A DNA stretch of 64,000 bases, taken from NCBI RefSeq assembly GCF_905475345.1, contig NC_066590.1:372001-436000 (forward strand), given 5' to 3'. The position numbers were made by a program, and so were the translations under genes. Positions 1 through 13,729 of the stretch are shown piece by piece (position 1 is the first letter of the stretch; each line of letters begins with the position of its first letter). The notes under the pieces were generated by a model. It was not told where the DNA came from, ran no database searches, and saw nothing but the letters and a program-made list of their open reading frames with translations. The stretch comes from Vespula vulgaris (taxonomy: Eukaryota; Arthropoda; Insecta; Hymenoptera; Vespidae).

Positions 1-399
1 TATTTCATGTTTTATATTTTTCTATATCAATCAAATGACTTTTGTCTACAATATTTTATTCTATTTATGAAGATAAAATAATCACACATACTTATTATTT
101 AGGTACCCTATAATATATATTATCTTAAATTAATTTTTGATATAATAAAAATGTGTTCATAAAAGTTTTAAAAATATGTATATTTGCACATGTTAGCATA
201 TGTATGATACAATTCCTTAAGTAGTGATAGAAACCATTATTTGTTTATAAAATGTCTCTTAAATATATATAAATTTACATAATAATATGTGTAGATATTA
301 AAATTATTCATGGTATCACATAAGAGCACACTTTTTATTCTTGAATCTTGTTACATTCCTTAATCAATATAGATAAAGCTTTATTTTTTTCTATGCTAG

Positions 400-2092
400 C
401 ATGAGTATGCGTCGAAGGAATGAACCTACAGCGTAAGTTTACATCTGCAAAATAAATATCATTATTATATATTCTAATTTTTAACTAAAATGTCAAATCT
501 ATATCTATAAGATATTTTAGACGTTTCGTGTTATACAATGGTCATATATATTTTATTAGTATAGATATCAAATTTGTTAAGTATATATATATAGAATCTT
601 ACACTATTAAATTATATAATGCTAAAATATTTAATTTTATTAGAAGTATATTACTATCTGTAAAAAAGTTTATACCAACTATAGTAACAATAATTATCTT
701 TTTGGACATATTAATATAACATTGAAATGTATATGCTGCTCACAAAAGAGTACGGAGAAAAACATCTCCAGCACAGATTAACCGACAACAGAGTGACAGA
801 CTTTCGGGGTAAGGAACTGTGTAAAATGAAGTGTTTCATTTATTGTTTTTAGCATTTCCATTATTTAATATAATTTAATATGTTTTATCAATGTAAAATA
901 TAAAGCACACATGGTCTTCTAAAATAAATTATGAAATATTTAGTAAATAAATAGATTATTAGAAGCATTGATATTTTGAGTAATAAGTTAAAAAGACAAT
1001 GTGTGCATTATTATTAGTGCATGAAATTCATTATCTTTATTCTTATGTAAATTTAAATATTATTGATTGAAAATTCTCTATTTATTTCTATTAATATTAT
1101 GTGCATATGATAATTTTATTATATTTTATTATTTGCATTTATGTTCATTGTTAAACACATTATTAATTTAAATAATCATCAGAGTTTTGATGATATATTG
1201 TTAAAATATATAGAGATTGCAGATAAATGAATTAATATATTTATAGAGTAATACAACAAAAGCTTCTATATTTTTTTATTTATATCAATATTTGTTTAAT
1301 ATATTTTTAGCTATATTCTTTATTGATCTAAATTATAATTATTTTTATTGATTGTTGAATTAGGTTTTCATATTTAGGGTTATAAGTGAATAATGAATAT
1401 ATTGATCTTTTTGTATATACTGCAAATATTATTGTTTGTTATAGTTCTCGATTATCTTTGGTTGGCAGTAAAACACAGTTCAATACCTCATGCACTGAAA
1501 ATGTGCCAGGATCTCTACATGAACGTAAAGATGGTGGAGAAACACTAATACCAGCTCCTACAACAACTAAACGAGCATCATTCATTGAGGTATTAACTAA
1601 TTATTATAAAAACAAAAATTATCAGTGGTATAAAGTATATATAGCTTATAGTGTTTAAACTAAAATATGCTTTATATATAAAAAATGATTCATTTAATAT
1701 ATTTAATTAGGCAGAGGTGGGAAATCTTTCCAATACATATTTTTTTAATTATAATATATTTAGTTGCAAGTTTTTTCAAACTTAATTCAAAATCTTCAAA
1801 TGTTATAAGTACAGTGACAGATATGTAGCAGTGAGAGTAAAGAGAAAATATTATTTTAATTAATAATTATTTAATTAGGGGCATTTACATAAAATTATTA
1901 TTATTAAACGTATTATTAAATATTTAAAAATAATACATTTTATTAGAAGTATCTCAAATTTGACCAATTTGAAAGTAACATATACCAACTAATATTTTCT
2001 ACAACTTAGGTTCTGACTTATAAAAAAATCACATAAAGAGGGAGAGAAAGAGAGAGGGGGGAGAGAGGGAGGGGGAGAGAGAGAGAAGGAGG

Positions 2093-2140
<48 letters not shown>

Positions 2141-3314
2141 TTAAATATATTATATTTATTATTTTTTTGCATAAAATTTTGCAACTACATTATCTTTCTG
2201 TACTCACAAGTCACTGTTACGTAACTTATTATCACACAGTACATCCAAATTCATTTCTAGCACAAACTATTACACTATTTTGATATTCTTGAATTGTTTC
2301 ATAGACACTGCTTTGTTATGATATTAAAAAATTTCAATATATTATATAATACAAATATTTATATATATTTAATACTTTCAACTATATTAAAAGTAACTCA
2401 TTCTAAATACCATATCTACTTTGTATACAGATTTATCAACAATCATAAATTTATTTGCCGATTTTTAATTAATAATTTACTGGATAGTAGGTTCCCCGCC
2501 ACTGCGATAAGAAATGAAAGTTTTAATAAATAAAACGGAATATCTGGTCAAATAACTTTACATCCCCATAATAAATAAGTTTACAATTGAAATTTTATGT
2601 TTCTAAATTAATTATATATTAATCATAACTATAGTCTACATATTTTATCCTATGATTCAACAATAATAAAATAAGTATAGATTTCCATGCATGTGCTTTC
2701 ATATGGTCAGAGAATTTGAACTTCAAATGGTCTAACATTGAAGCATTTTGACAACTGTATATCACGAGGACAAGTTAAAGGATTCTGCTGGCACAGAATT
2801 ATTCATGTGGGAATGCACATACGTGTTTCAGAAGTCCCCTAGCACGAGCTCACCTTCCGGCAAAAAGCCAAAGGCCCAAGATGATCACAATAATGTAATT
2901 AATACTAATTAATTGTAATGTCTCAGTACTTAACACATCACCTTTCTGCCCCTGTACTTTCTCATACTAGTTGTATGTCAACAATTTTCATAATCATAAC
3001 ACATGACCATAACAATTTTATTATTGCACTTTAATGAATTTTCTTGTATTTACAGATTATAATATTAATTTAATTTAATTCTTTTTCATACTCATCATTT
3101 TCTTTTAATTCGCTTAGTTGATTGTGTTTTACGATGGTTCGATGGTTTACAGTAAATATACACAAGGATGGGGTATTTATATAATCAAATAGTTTTTTAA
3201 ATCTTATCGTAACAACTTATGTTTCTAATCTAATCAAAATAATAATATTAATAAAATAATCACAATGATAATGATGATAACATGATGGTAATGATGATGA
3301 TAATGATAATGATA

Positions 3315-3364
<50 letters not shown>

Positions 3365-6300
3365 AATGATGATGATGATGATGATGATGACGATGATAGT
3401 AATGATGATGATAATGACAAAAATAGTGGTAATAATGTCAGACATTATTGTTAAAATTCATCGAACATCAAAGAGATACAGAGGTGTAATTTTGCTTGAC
3501 CAGTTACTTTTTTAAACATAGTCATAGAATTAGATACTTAAAATAATGAAGCATATAATATTTTATAAATTAGTAAAAAAGTTAGATATAATAGTTGATA
3601 TTATACTTTATGAAAGAATAGCAAGCCTGCAATATGTCATTAAAACCAATTCTACAGACTGTTCCAAAAGTCATTATCCTGTTAGAAGATGTTACTATGA
3701 GTTATAAAACAAAATAAATAAACTGATGACTTTAGGTACACCCTGTATTGGAATCAAAATATTTATTAGAATTGATAGAACATTTCTTTAGCCCTGATGT
3801 GCCTAAGGACCTATTATATAATGTATACTTTATAACTTTTATGGGAATAAAAAGCAAGAATGATTAATTTAAAGGGCATTAGGCATAACTGGGTTATGTC
3901 TTGTTGGTGTCTATTATCATAACTAATCTCATTAATCGTTTCAAAAAGAAACTAATTCTGCTGATTGCATTTGTAAAAACATATCGTTAAACACAAGAGT
4001 TCATATATTTGCATCTTATATCTATAGAATCATTTATTATTGTATTATCATACTGGTTTCATTTTATTTTTTTGTTTTCAAATAACAAAAAATAATAAAA
4101 AATTAATAAGCCTTATGCAAAAAAAATAATCACGATATGAGCTGCAGATATTGACCATAGAAATATTGATCTTTCATCTAGAGTTTAGTGGGTGTTTTTT
4201 TCTATTAACACAACATTCTAAATTATCTCATTACCATATATTTGCACTATTTTTAAGTTACATTGTATAATTGTATATTGTACTGTTCCTCAGGCCTAAA
4301 TGATCTGAAAATATTTTCTAAAATATTTCATATTTAAAATTTTTAATGTGATAATAAAAAAGACACCCAAATATAAACAAAACATTCATTTGAACTTCTT
4401 TTTTCTATAATTTAGACAGGTTTTGTTGAAACTCTGAAACCACAATTTGTTCCTGGCCAAGTAATGGCTGGTTCAGCTGCAACCTCTAATTTAGTAGAAG
4501 AAAAATTAACACACTTACAACTTATGCAAGAAAATGAGAACTTAAAGGCTCAGGTATATTATATTTATTTAAAAAATATATATTTCTGTATATATTTTTT
4601 TTTTCAAAATATTGCATTTAATTTTGTAGGTACGCGATTTGAATGAAAAAGTAGAAACATTAAGAGTGAAGCGGATACAGGATAAAGAAAAAATGAAAGA
4701 TTTTGAAAAAACCAAACTTCAACTTGAACAACTTCTTGAATTTAAAGTGAAAGTTATGGAAAGCCAAGTACGTAATAGACAAGTCCAAAATTTAATATAA
4801 ATATATATTTTTTATACAATTTATTTATGCAATTGCATTATATTCTTTGTTTCAAGGCCAGTCTTCAAAGGGACCTTCAGCGTGCAAAACAAGAAGCTAG
4901 GGAGGCACAAGCAGCTAGAGAGCAATACCAAGATGAAATGGCAGATCTTGCAGAAACGGTCGAAATGGCAACATTAGATAAAGAAATGGCAGAAGAAAAA
5001 GCTGAAACACTCCAAATAGAATTGGAACAATTGAAAGAGAAATTAGAAGAACAAACGCTTGATTTGGAAATTCTTCGTAATGAAATGTCAGAAAGGGTAT
5101 TAAAAAATTTACATTTTCTATAAATGTAATAATGAATAGAAAAATGTAAGAAATATGTAATATAGCTTTTATGAATTGTAGGCATCAGGAGGAGGAGGAT
5201 CAACTACAAGTGTATCAAGTTATGAGGTAAAACAATTAGAACAACAGAATAGTAGATTACGTGAAACACTGGTAAGAATGCGTGATCTCTCAGCACATGA
5301 GAAACATGAATTTCAAAAACTTCAAAAAGATTTGGATCAGAAGAAATCAGAAATCTTGGAATTAGGACGTACTAAGGAAAAATTATCTGCGCGTGTCGAA
5401 GAAATGGAACATCAGATAGCAGATTTACAAGAGCAAGTACGTATAATTTCCATAATATTCAGAATCGAAGATAAAAATATATATTTTCGTTGCTTTATAA
5501 CAGTATGAATACTAAAACATAATAATTATTAATCAATAATATGTATATATAGGTTGATGCAGCATTAGGTGCTGAAGAAATGGTAGAAGTATTAGGTGAA
5601 AAGAAAATGGCTTTAGAACAAAAAGTTACAGAACTTGAAGAAGCTGTTGCAGATCTGGAAGCTTTACAGGTAGAACTCGCAAAATATTTTTTTTAACTGT
5701 GTGTGTGTGTGTGTGTGTGTGTGTCATTGTAAACAATAAGATAAAAATTACTAAACAAATTTATCTTAATTTTTCTAAGGACATGTCTGATCAACTTGCT
5801 GAATCTTCCAAAGAGTTAGAATTAGAATTGAGAGAGGAACTGGATCTTGCTCTTGGATCAGCTCGTGATGCTCATCGACATCGTGATGCGGCTTTAGAAA
5901 CATTAGCAGATCGTGAACTCACTATAACAAAGTTCCGAGAGCTTACGCATCAATTACAAGAACAATGTTTGCAATTGCAACAACGAGTACAAACAACAGA
6001 ATCTACTAAATCTATTACGCGAGGTTGATTTATAAGTTTCATATTATTTGATGTTACTTAAAAATGAACGTAAGGTATATTATGTTTTAAAACTATTTAT
6101 CGACCACATTTTAGGTGCAGAACAGCAGCTAGCCGAAATATTAGATTTCCAGAAAACTTTTGCAGAAACTCGAGCGCAAACCAAAGCGGTCGATCTCGAA
6201 ATACGACGATTAGATGCGGAAGAAGCTCAAAGTCATGTGCGTTACTTACTTTCATTCATGTCTCCTGCATTTTTAGCACGCGGTGGGGATCACGATGCTA

Positions 6301-8931
6301 TCTTAACGCTTTTACTTATTCCACGGATGATACGTAAAACAGAAATACTGATTTCACAAGTTAGAGATAAATACAGTACGACTGATAAAATCGACAGGTA
6401 AAAATTATACTTAATACAATATTGAATCACTACTGATTATTACTGAAATCGTTGTTACTATATTTTTAATAGAGTAAGCGTCGTGAAAGGTCATTCTGTG
6501 GAACAGTATGCTTTTCGATCACGTCTTTGTGCGTGTATGTACGCATTACAAACTACCCTCGGATGTTTCGAATCTGCCCTAAATGTTTGCAATCCAGAAG
6601 CATTGCTTAAAGTAGGAGCTGCATTTCCAGAAATGGTAGCACAAGAAAAATCAGTGGACTCGTTAATTGAATTAGCCAAGAGAGATCAGCTAGATGAAAA
6701 TCTTTCTGTGGATGCCGTTGAAAAATGTTGCGAGTATTTCTCTACAATGTTTTCGATATTGTTTGGAGGAAGTGCATCTATTAATCAAGCTCGCCTAGTC
6801 GTTAATGGAACTAGAAGTTTAGGTAGTGCTTGTGATACCATTGCAACTGATGCTGCAGCTATAAAAGTTCTCATTCAAGGAGACACTGGCGATATAGGTT
6901 TGTTAAAGAGAAGGAGAAAGAAAGAAAGATTTGCAAACATTGTATACGTTGTTTTACTTTGATTCACAATCAAGTTTCCTTCGTATAGGACTTCTCTGTC
7001 AATATGCTGAAACAACTTGTGAAGTAATACAGCAGCACTTAAAATCAGCTAGAAGACGTGTTCCTCGAGATCATACCGGAAGTTTAATAAGCGCAAATCT
7101 AGGACTAGATGAAGATTATAGCAATCAATTATTTATATGTTATCAAGCTTCTGTAAAAATTATGAAAACATTACAAATTTTACTGAAAAGTGCATTGCAA
7201 GCTATCGTTGCAAACGGAGGTGAGTATTTTATAAAAAATTACAATATAAGTATACTATATAAAAATATAATATGAAGACAATTAACAAATGATCTAACGA
7301 TTAAATATTTTATTAGACTTAGATACAGGTCTTGTAGCTGATAAATTAAAAGATATAGCTGCTATGGCTAGTGAGAAAGTCTATGATACCGAAGATATAG
7401 GGCCAGTAGCAACAATAAAATCTAGTTTAACGATTATGCAACAATTTGCAGCTAATTTAGCACAAAAAATGACAGAATGTGAAAATGATTTAGCAATGAC
7501 AGGGCCTATTTCACATCAACAAGAAGCAAACGAAACAATAGCACCAATAATCTTAATGGCTCAAATAGCAAGAAAGGAAGCAGAAGAAACCAAAATACTT
7601 AGCAGGTAACATATTGTTAAAAAAAAAAAAAAAAAACTAAATCATAATAGAAAACAAAATTATGTAATAAAAATAAATTACTTCAATTCCTGAATTATTA
7701 GAAAACTCGAGGCACGAGACAGCGATATACGCGAAGCAAGAATAGCATTACGAGAGAAACAGGAAGAACTATCCGAAATGACTTTGAGAAAAGAATTAGC
7801 GGAGAAGAAATTTACAACGCAACAACATGAACATGAATTAAACGTTGAAAAATTAACAAGAAAGTTAGAAGAAGCTCAAAACCAACTGAAACGAAAAGTA
7901 TAGTTGTCTCTAATCATTTTTATTTACTAACATTTTTAGACATTATTAAAGAATGAATATCCTCTTTACACTAGGAAAAAGAATTCGAAGAAACAATGGA
8001 TCATCTTCAAACGGACATTGATAGTTTGGAAACCGAAAGAGGACAATTAAAAGAAAAATTGAAATCCTTTGGAAAAAAGACGATGATATCAACATCTGGA
8101 GCAGATATTTCAGTAGGAAATTCTTCGTTTATAGCTGCAGGCATTCAAACTGCAAACGATAAATTATTGATGCAAGAAGTAACATTACTCAAAGAAGCTC
8201 TAAATAATGAGCATCTGCAGAAGAGGAAATTGTTGTCTGATGCATTACGTATAAAACTGGAAAATTTAAAACCATTGACATGTATGAAAAATCCGGAAAC
8301 TACAGATACAAATATCAATGAATTAGAAAAGAAAACCAACAATCTCCTAAAAGTAAGTGTAAACGTAGTTCTTTTAAATGTTATTTTGTCTACATCAAAC
8401 GGAAGGATCAAATTTATTAACGTGAAAATTATTTTTCAGGATATCCATAATGTAATAACGTTCCCTACCGTACCTGACTTGACACGTAACAAAGCGTCTT
8501 CAACAAAAACACCAGTACTCGAAAAATCAAAACCTATATATCAATTATTACAACGACAAATATTGATTAAACAATATAAAGAAAAGGCTGATAGATTGGC
8601 AGTAAGTTATCAAAGTTTAGCTTTTCTTCACATAATTGACGATTATTAACATTAGCAAAAATTCCGTATAGCTACAACATATAACTTTTAGTTATTAATA
8701 AAATGGTTTTATCAGGGAGAAATACGTGAGGAAGCGGTCAAACGTAACATTGGAGGAAGAGCAGAAGCTCATTTTGCTGTATTTCCAAATCGAGAAATGA
8801 CAACAGCAATGCAAGAAAATCAAATTCTTGCAGCTCAGATAAGTATTCCCTATGGTGGTCCAGAAAAAACACATACTATAGTTGTAGGAAAAAATGAACT
8901 TCGACAAGTTCACACTCTTTTATGTTATTAA
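400..8931 (+). CDS. DCTN1: Dynactin subunit 1 (p150/Glued), 3' portion; 5' end outside the window
   Basis: Largest dynactin subunit, which links cytoplasmic dynein to microtubules and cargo. I assembled these exons: 400-432, 749-808, 1445-1589, 2832-2894 (probable cassette), 4416-4553, 4630-4767, 4857-5096, 5182-5436, 5553-5669, 5780-6023, 6115-6397, 6473-6897, 6989-7219, 7317-7605, 7702-7897, 7975-8352, 8440-8601 and 8716-8931, giving about 1203 visible residues. Visible parts in order: a Ser/Arg-rich basic stretch (first ~100 residues, starting MSMRRRNEP), a long coiled coil (CC1, exons 4416-5669), the globular dynactin domain (about 5780-7219, with LLSFMSPAFLARGGDHDAI) and a second coiled coil (7317-8352). 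The CAP-Gly domain should lie upstream, off the window. Base 400 follows a strong polypyrimidine acceptor, so the ATG at 401 is probably internal and not the start. A possible poly(A) signal AATAAA lies at 9122. Confidence 0.95.
2036..2134. repeat. (GA)n microsatellite, interrupted
   Basis: Purine-only GA-rich tract inside the dynactin intron. The last 35 bases are a pure GA run. Confidence 0.95.
2832..2894 (+). CDS. DCTN1: Probable cassette exon of dynactin p150 (basic Ser/Pro/Lys-rich, 21 codons)
   Basis: The stretch follows a good acceptor (cgtgtttcag) and is followed by a gtaatt donor. It is 63 bases long, starts and ends in phase 0, and is open in the frame of the flanking exons, which also meet in phase 0. 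It can therefore be included or skipped without disturbing the protein. It encodes KSPSTSSPSGKKPKAQDDHNN. Mammalian DCTN1 has alternatively spliced small basic exons in the same region after the CAP-Gly domain, where they tune microtubule affinity. The inference is that this exon does the same. It stands alone in a 2.8 kb intron and is visibly more GC-rich than the surrounding intron. Confidence 0.7.
3266..3417. repeat. (GAT)n trinucleotide microsatellite
   Basis: Roughly 150 bases of GAT/AAT units in the dynactin intron. Its frames read as poly-Met, poly-Ser or poly-Ile. These are artefacts of the repeat and not genes. Confidence 0.95.
3655..3745. mobile_element. Short non-autonomous mariner/Tc1-type MITE
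   Basis: A 91 bp element in the dynactin intron. The left end (TA then CAGACTGTTCCAAAAGTCAT) and the reverse complement of the right end (TA then CAGGGTGTACCTAAAGTCAT) match over about 24 bases with five mismatches. Both ends abut TA (3653-3654 and 3746-3747), the target-site duplication typical of Tc1/mariner elements. The interior has no coding potential, so it would depend on a transposase supplied elsewhere. Confidence 0.6.
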
Positions 8932-11592
8932 ATTTGTAAATTATTTGTTTTGTTCTTCTAGAAAATTGAATATGTTAATGTGATATGTTGCAGGAGTATT
9001 CTTTAAAAATATGTTCTTTTTATATCATTACAAACAATTTTGTGTTATTCTAATGAATACTTTAACTTATTTCATAAGAGTAGGATTTACGCATTGTAAT
9101 TTTCATTTCATATCATGCGTGAATAAAGCTGTGATCAGATTTGGTAATTCGTCATAATTAAGATTACAAGTTCTCTTAGAACTGACATATTATAAAATGC
9201 TGAGATTTACGATAGGTGATTGTATTATTCATTATAATTTTAAATTCATTGTTATAATTGTATTATTTTGAAATTTCTACATGAAAAATGTTATCCCATA
9301 TACGGCATGTAAATGTAGCCATAATTTTTCTTTGTATCTTAAACATATAAAATAAATTATACTCAAAGAAGCAAGAAAAAATAAGAAGGGCAATACCTAA
9401 TTCTAAAAAGTAAAGGGAATTCGATGTTTTCCTTTAAAATTAAAGATAAAATCAAACAATAAGTATAATACAATGTTTCAGTATTTATTTATAGAGGTAA
9501 AAGGAGCAGTAATGTTAATGTATTTCCTCATTGTTATGCATTAAAGTATATCTTACTTAATGTTACTGTCACAATTTCATTGCATACACACACGCACAAA
9601 TATGTATATACACCAGAGACATTAATAAGTGCATATATCATTATTTATTTATTAACTTACACATTCGCACATTCGTTTTCTTGTTTTATAACCATACACA
9701 CTATTCATTTCATTTATACCTCCCACTAATGATTAATCATACACATTTAGTTCTTTCAGTAATAATTATGCACATTCTCACTTAATGATGATTAATGTTT
9801 TTCTTGGTAGAATTTCCCACTTGTAATGGAACAATATAATCTATATATGTAACTAACGTTGTTTTCGCATCGCGAGTCACGATAATATTAGCTATTTTTT
9901 AAATTTTCTTCCACCTCAAAGACACGATAACACGGGTATCAATGATGGTATATGATTACAATTTTGTCAAAGGCAATCGTCAGGATATATATGTAAAAAT
10001 TAAATCATAATGTTTGACATATGATATAAGGTCATATAAACAAAAAAAAAACAATAATAAATAAATATTTTGGAATTTATTATTATCTGTAAATATCGCG
10101 ACATTTTAGTAAGATCCAGAATCTTATTTCTGAAATAAAGAATAACAGAAGCGTAATAACGACCTTTTTCAAATTATAATAACCCATTTTTTATATTGTA
10201 GAATTTCGTATCAGGCGATTTTATGAAAACTGAAAAAAGCCGAAATATGAACTCACCAATGATAACGATCAATTCGAAGAGAGACTATTTCATCAATAGT
10301 AAAGTATAGTTATACAATGCAAAAGCTCATGTTATAATAATAAACATAAACTACAATTGCATAGCTTCATCCACATAAAACTATGCAAAAAAGTAATCAT
10401 CTTAATCTCCTTCTTTGCCTAGAAAACGATATTAAATTGATAATATGATTACAAACATAATATCCTTAATTTTATCCACGCAGACTAATAATTAAATCTG
10501 CAACAAGTCTACAACAAATAACATTTTTTTACAGTAATACCGTTATATATCACTGTTGTTATCGGTCAAATACACCGATGATTAGAAAGAAAGAGAGCAA
10601 ACGATAAAAATGTTGAAAAAGTTAATATCCTTTTGTTTTGCCTCTAATTGAAATCGTATAGCATATCTCAAGAAAATATGCAACTATTGTTGTCTTAACA
10701 TTAATGTATTTTAATACAATTCTATTGACATATTATTTGAGGTAAGAAAAATATTAACATTTCTCGCAAAAGCCCACTCACACTATATTCGTATTACATA
10801 TTGGAAACAAAAAAAAATATAGGAAGCAATTTCTGTACTTATTTGTCAGTACACAAAGTAATGCTTTTGTGATTTTGCAAAATAAATTTTCGGCCATTTT
10901 TGTATTTGTTTTCTATTTATAGAGTAAATACAAAATTTTTATTACGATTTACTCTAGCAATCGTTTAAGTGTGGTCTCATAAGAATAAGATATTCTCTCC
11001 TTCTTTCCTTGAAAAGTTCGCAATGGATTCTCATATATGTGCACTTTCTAACAAAATCTTCGGGTAATCAATATCTTTATTTTAATGATAATCAATGATA
11101 AACCAAATATCAAAATAATGGGACAAGCCACGTTTAGTCAATTTTGCATTGATGCTTAACTCAAAGAGAGAGAAATGGTTCGATCAAAACTCTAAGTACT
11201 TAACCCTTTGAAAGCATACTTGTTCGTTTTTTTTCTTTTCTTTTTTCTTTTCTCTTTTTTTTTTTTTTTTTTACATTTTCTACGCGAAGGCAATCAAATG
11301 AAGGCAAAATGAATAAATAAAATCAACTTGATGATACATGCATAATACCAACAAGTCTAAAAGGGTTAAATCACTGTAATGTTTTGTTGTTTTTTCATCC
11401 ATAATCGTGCAATCTATATATTTCACCACTGTTATAAACTCCGAAGTTCCATCGCGGTCATTCGCTTTCTCTCTTTGGACTTAGAGAGCCGCTTGATTTA
11501 ACTCTTCGGACAAAAATTTAGATCAAGTTGTGCACCTTGGTTGAGATACCTCTGATCATAATTGGGGTTGATGATAGTAAAATGCCACAGCT
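8932..11592. other. Convergent 3' UTR region between dynactin and casein kinase I alpha
   Basis: AT-rich, without convincing ORFs. It must hold the 3' UTR of dynactin (AATAAA at 9122) from the left and that of casein kinase I alpha from the right. A long pyrimidine/T tract lies at about 11226-11272. Confidence 0.7.
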
Positions 11593-13691
11593 TTAACGTG
11601 CTCCTATGATAATTCGTTCAATGATTGCATAGTCGTTATATATCATATTTGAAAATGAATTAAAACGTGAACATTGAGCAGTACCTGTTTGAGCGTTAGT
11701 TTTAGCAGGTGGCTGAACCCCAGCTTGTACTTGCGCTTGAATGCCTTCAAGAACTCGACCGTGTGTACCTCCAGATGTTCCGCCATTGACATTGAGGCTG
11801 GAGCTTGCTACTTTCTGCTTCAACATTGTCCAGTCAAATGTATAGTCGTATTGATGATTTAACGTACGGAAAAGTATACGGAAAAGTTGACGTAAATACA
11901 TATAATCCGGGCTCTCTTCGAAGCGTAATCCTCGCGTATAATTTAGATACATCGCAAATTCGGCAGCAAATCCCTATTAGTTAAAAATCAATTTAACTAT
12001 ACTTTTTAATCGTAAAAAAGAATACTACTTCATAAATAAAATAGGAAACATGCCTTGCATAAAACTTCTACAGGCGTGGACATTTTCTTTTCACTGATTT
12101 TTTCGTACTTCTGTTTTTTAGTTGCAGCTTTGAGACCTTGCCAAGGCAATGATCCCCGATTAAAGTACATAAGTACATATCCAAGTGATTCCATGTCATC
12201 TCGACGACTTTGTTCAATGCCTAAATGAGCATTGATAGATGCATACCTTGCTGTGCCTGTTAAATTTTTATCTTCTCGATAGACTATATGCATTCTTGAC
12301 TGGCTATCTCTATATTTTTTGGCTAGTCCAAAATCTATGAGAAATAGCTGAAACAAATTTTACAAAAGACTCATATTTTTTATTCAATTTTACCTGGGAA
12401 AAGATACTTCAAATAAAAAACAATATATTTTAGTTTTTTACCTATCTATCAAAATTTATCTATCGAAGTACCCACATGATTTTAGAATATTACCTTGTTA
12501 CAATGACGGCCGATGCCCATTAAAAAATTATCTGGCTTTATGTCTCTGTGAATAAAGTGTTTACAATGGACAAATTCGATTCTGCCAATCATCTGGTCCG
12601 CCAACATTAAAACTGTTTTAATTGTAAACCTTCGTGAGCAAAAAGTAAAAAGATCTTCAAGGGACGGCCCCAAGAGATCCATAACGAGGACATTGTATTC
12701 GCGTTCGGTTCCATACCTATTGATCAAAAGAAACTTTTTCTCGTATTTATTTTATCAATCTTATCAATGCATCAAACTACTTAAATTCGAGACATAAAGT
12801 TTATTTAAGGACAATACATAAACGTAATTCTCTTACCAACGTATATGCGGAATCCCTATACCACCATGCAATATTTTGTATAATTTGGACTCATATAGCA
12901 ATTGTGGGTGGCGGGCACGCACGTTTTCCAATTTGACTGCGACTTCCTAGAAAAGAAAAACAAAACGAGAAAAAACAAAAGAAAGAAAACAAAAATACAA
13001 TTTTCGAAAAATGTGTAAAATATTAAAGATTTAATAAAATAGCGACTATATATGTTACTTTTCGTAATCGTAATATACTCCGTAGTTAATTAAAGTGCAA
13101 CACGTCGTCATAACATTCTTTTTTATACTTGTCTATTAATTGTTTAGACTAAAATTAACGACGAATAACTAATAATTGATACTAACTATTCCATTTTAAA
13201 AATAAAATGATTAATCTTATATTAAAATATCTTGAAAATAAATTCAACGTATTTCCGTGATGTGAAATTTTTCTTTCCTAAATCTGTATCACAGTTTTCT
13301 AATTAAAACTAAAATTACTACTGCAGGTTGAAAGTGAAAATAAATACGTCTTGCAGCTAAAAATACTGTAAAATCTTACACTTCCGAATACGTCTGTTTC
13401 ACATTTCAAACCAACTCTTTTCCTGAGAAAAACAATTGCAACTTAAGAAAGAAGCATCTAATATGTCCGAATCTATATTTACGAACTACTCTTACCCTGA
13501 AAGAATATTTTGCTTTCTTTGTCCACCGAAGTTATTTGACTCGACGATTCGTCGAATAGTAGTCTAGGTAGAAATCGCTACTACATTTTACGAATCTTGA
13601 TAGTTTATATAGAATATAATGATAATAGAAGAGAGAAATTAATAAATTCTGAATATATAAAAATGCAAAAACAGTTATACTTGGCGTACTC

Positions 13692-13729
<38 letters not shown>

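Larger units (their letters stand above)
1590..4415 (+). other. Dynactin intron interval
   Basis: 2.8 kb between two phase-0 coding exons. It holds the probable cassette exon (2832-2894), a GA tract, a GAT tract and the MITE. I see nothing else with coding character. Confidence 0.7.

Noticed and set aside
3217..3515. Open frames of poly-Met, poly-Ser and poly-Ile on both strands
   Set aside because: They are the six readings of the (GAT)n microsatellite in a dynactin intron and not proteins.
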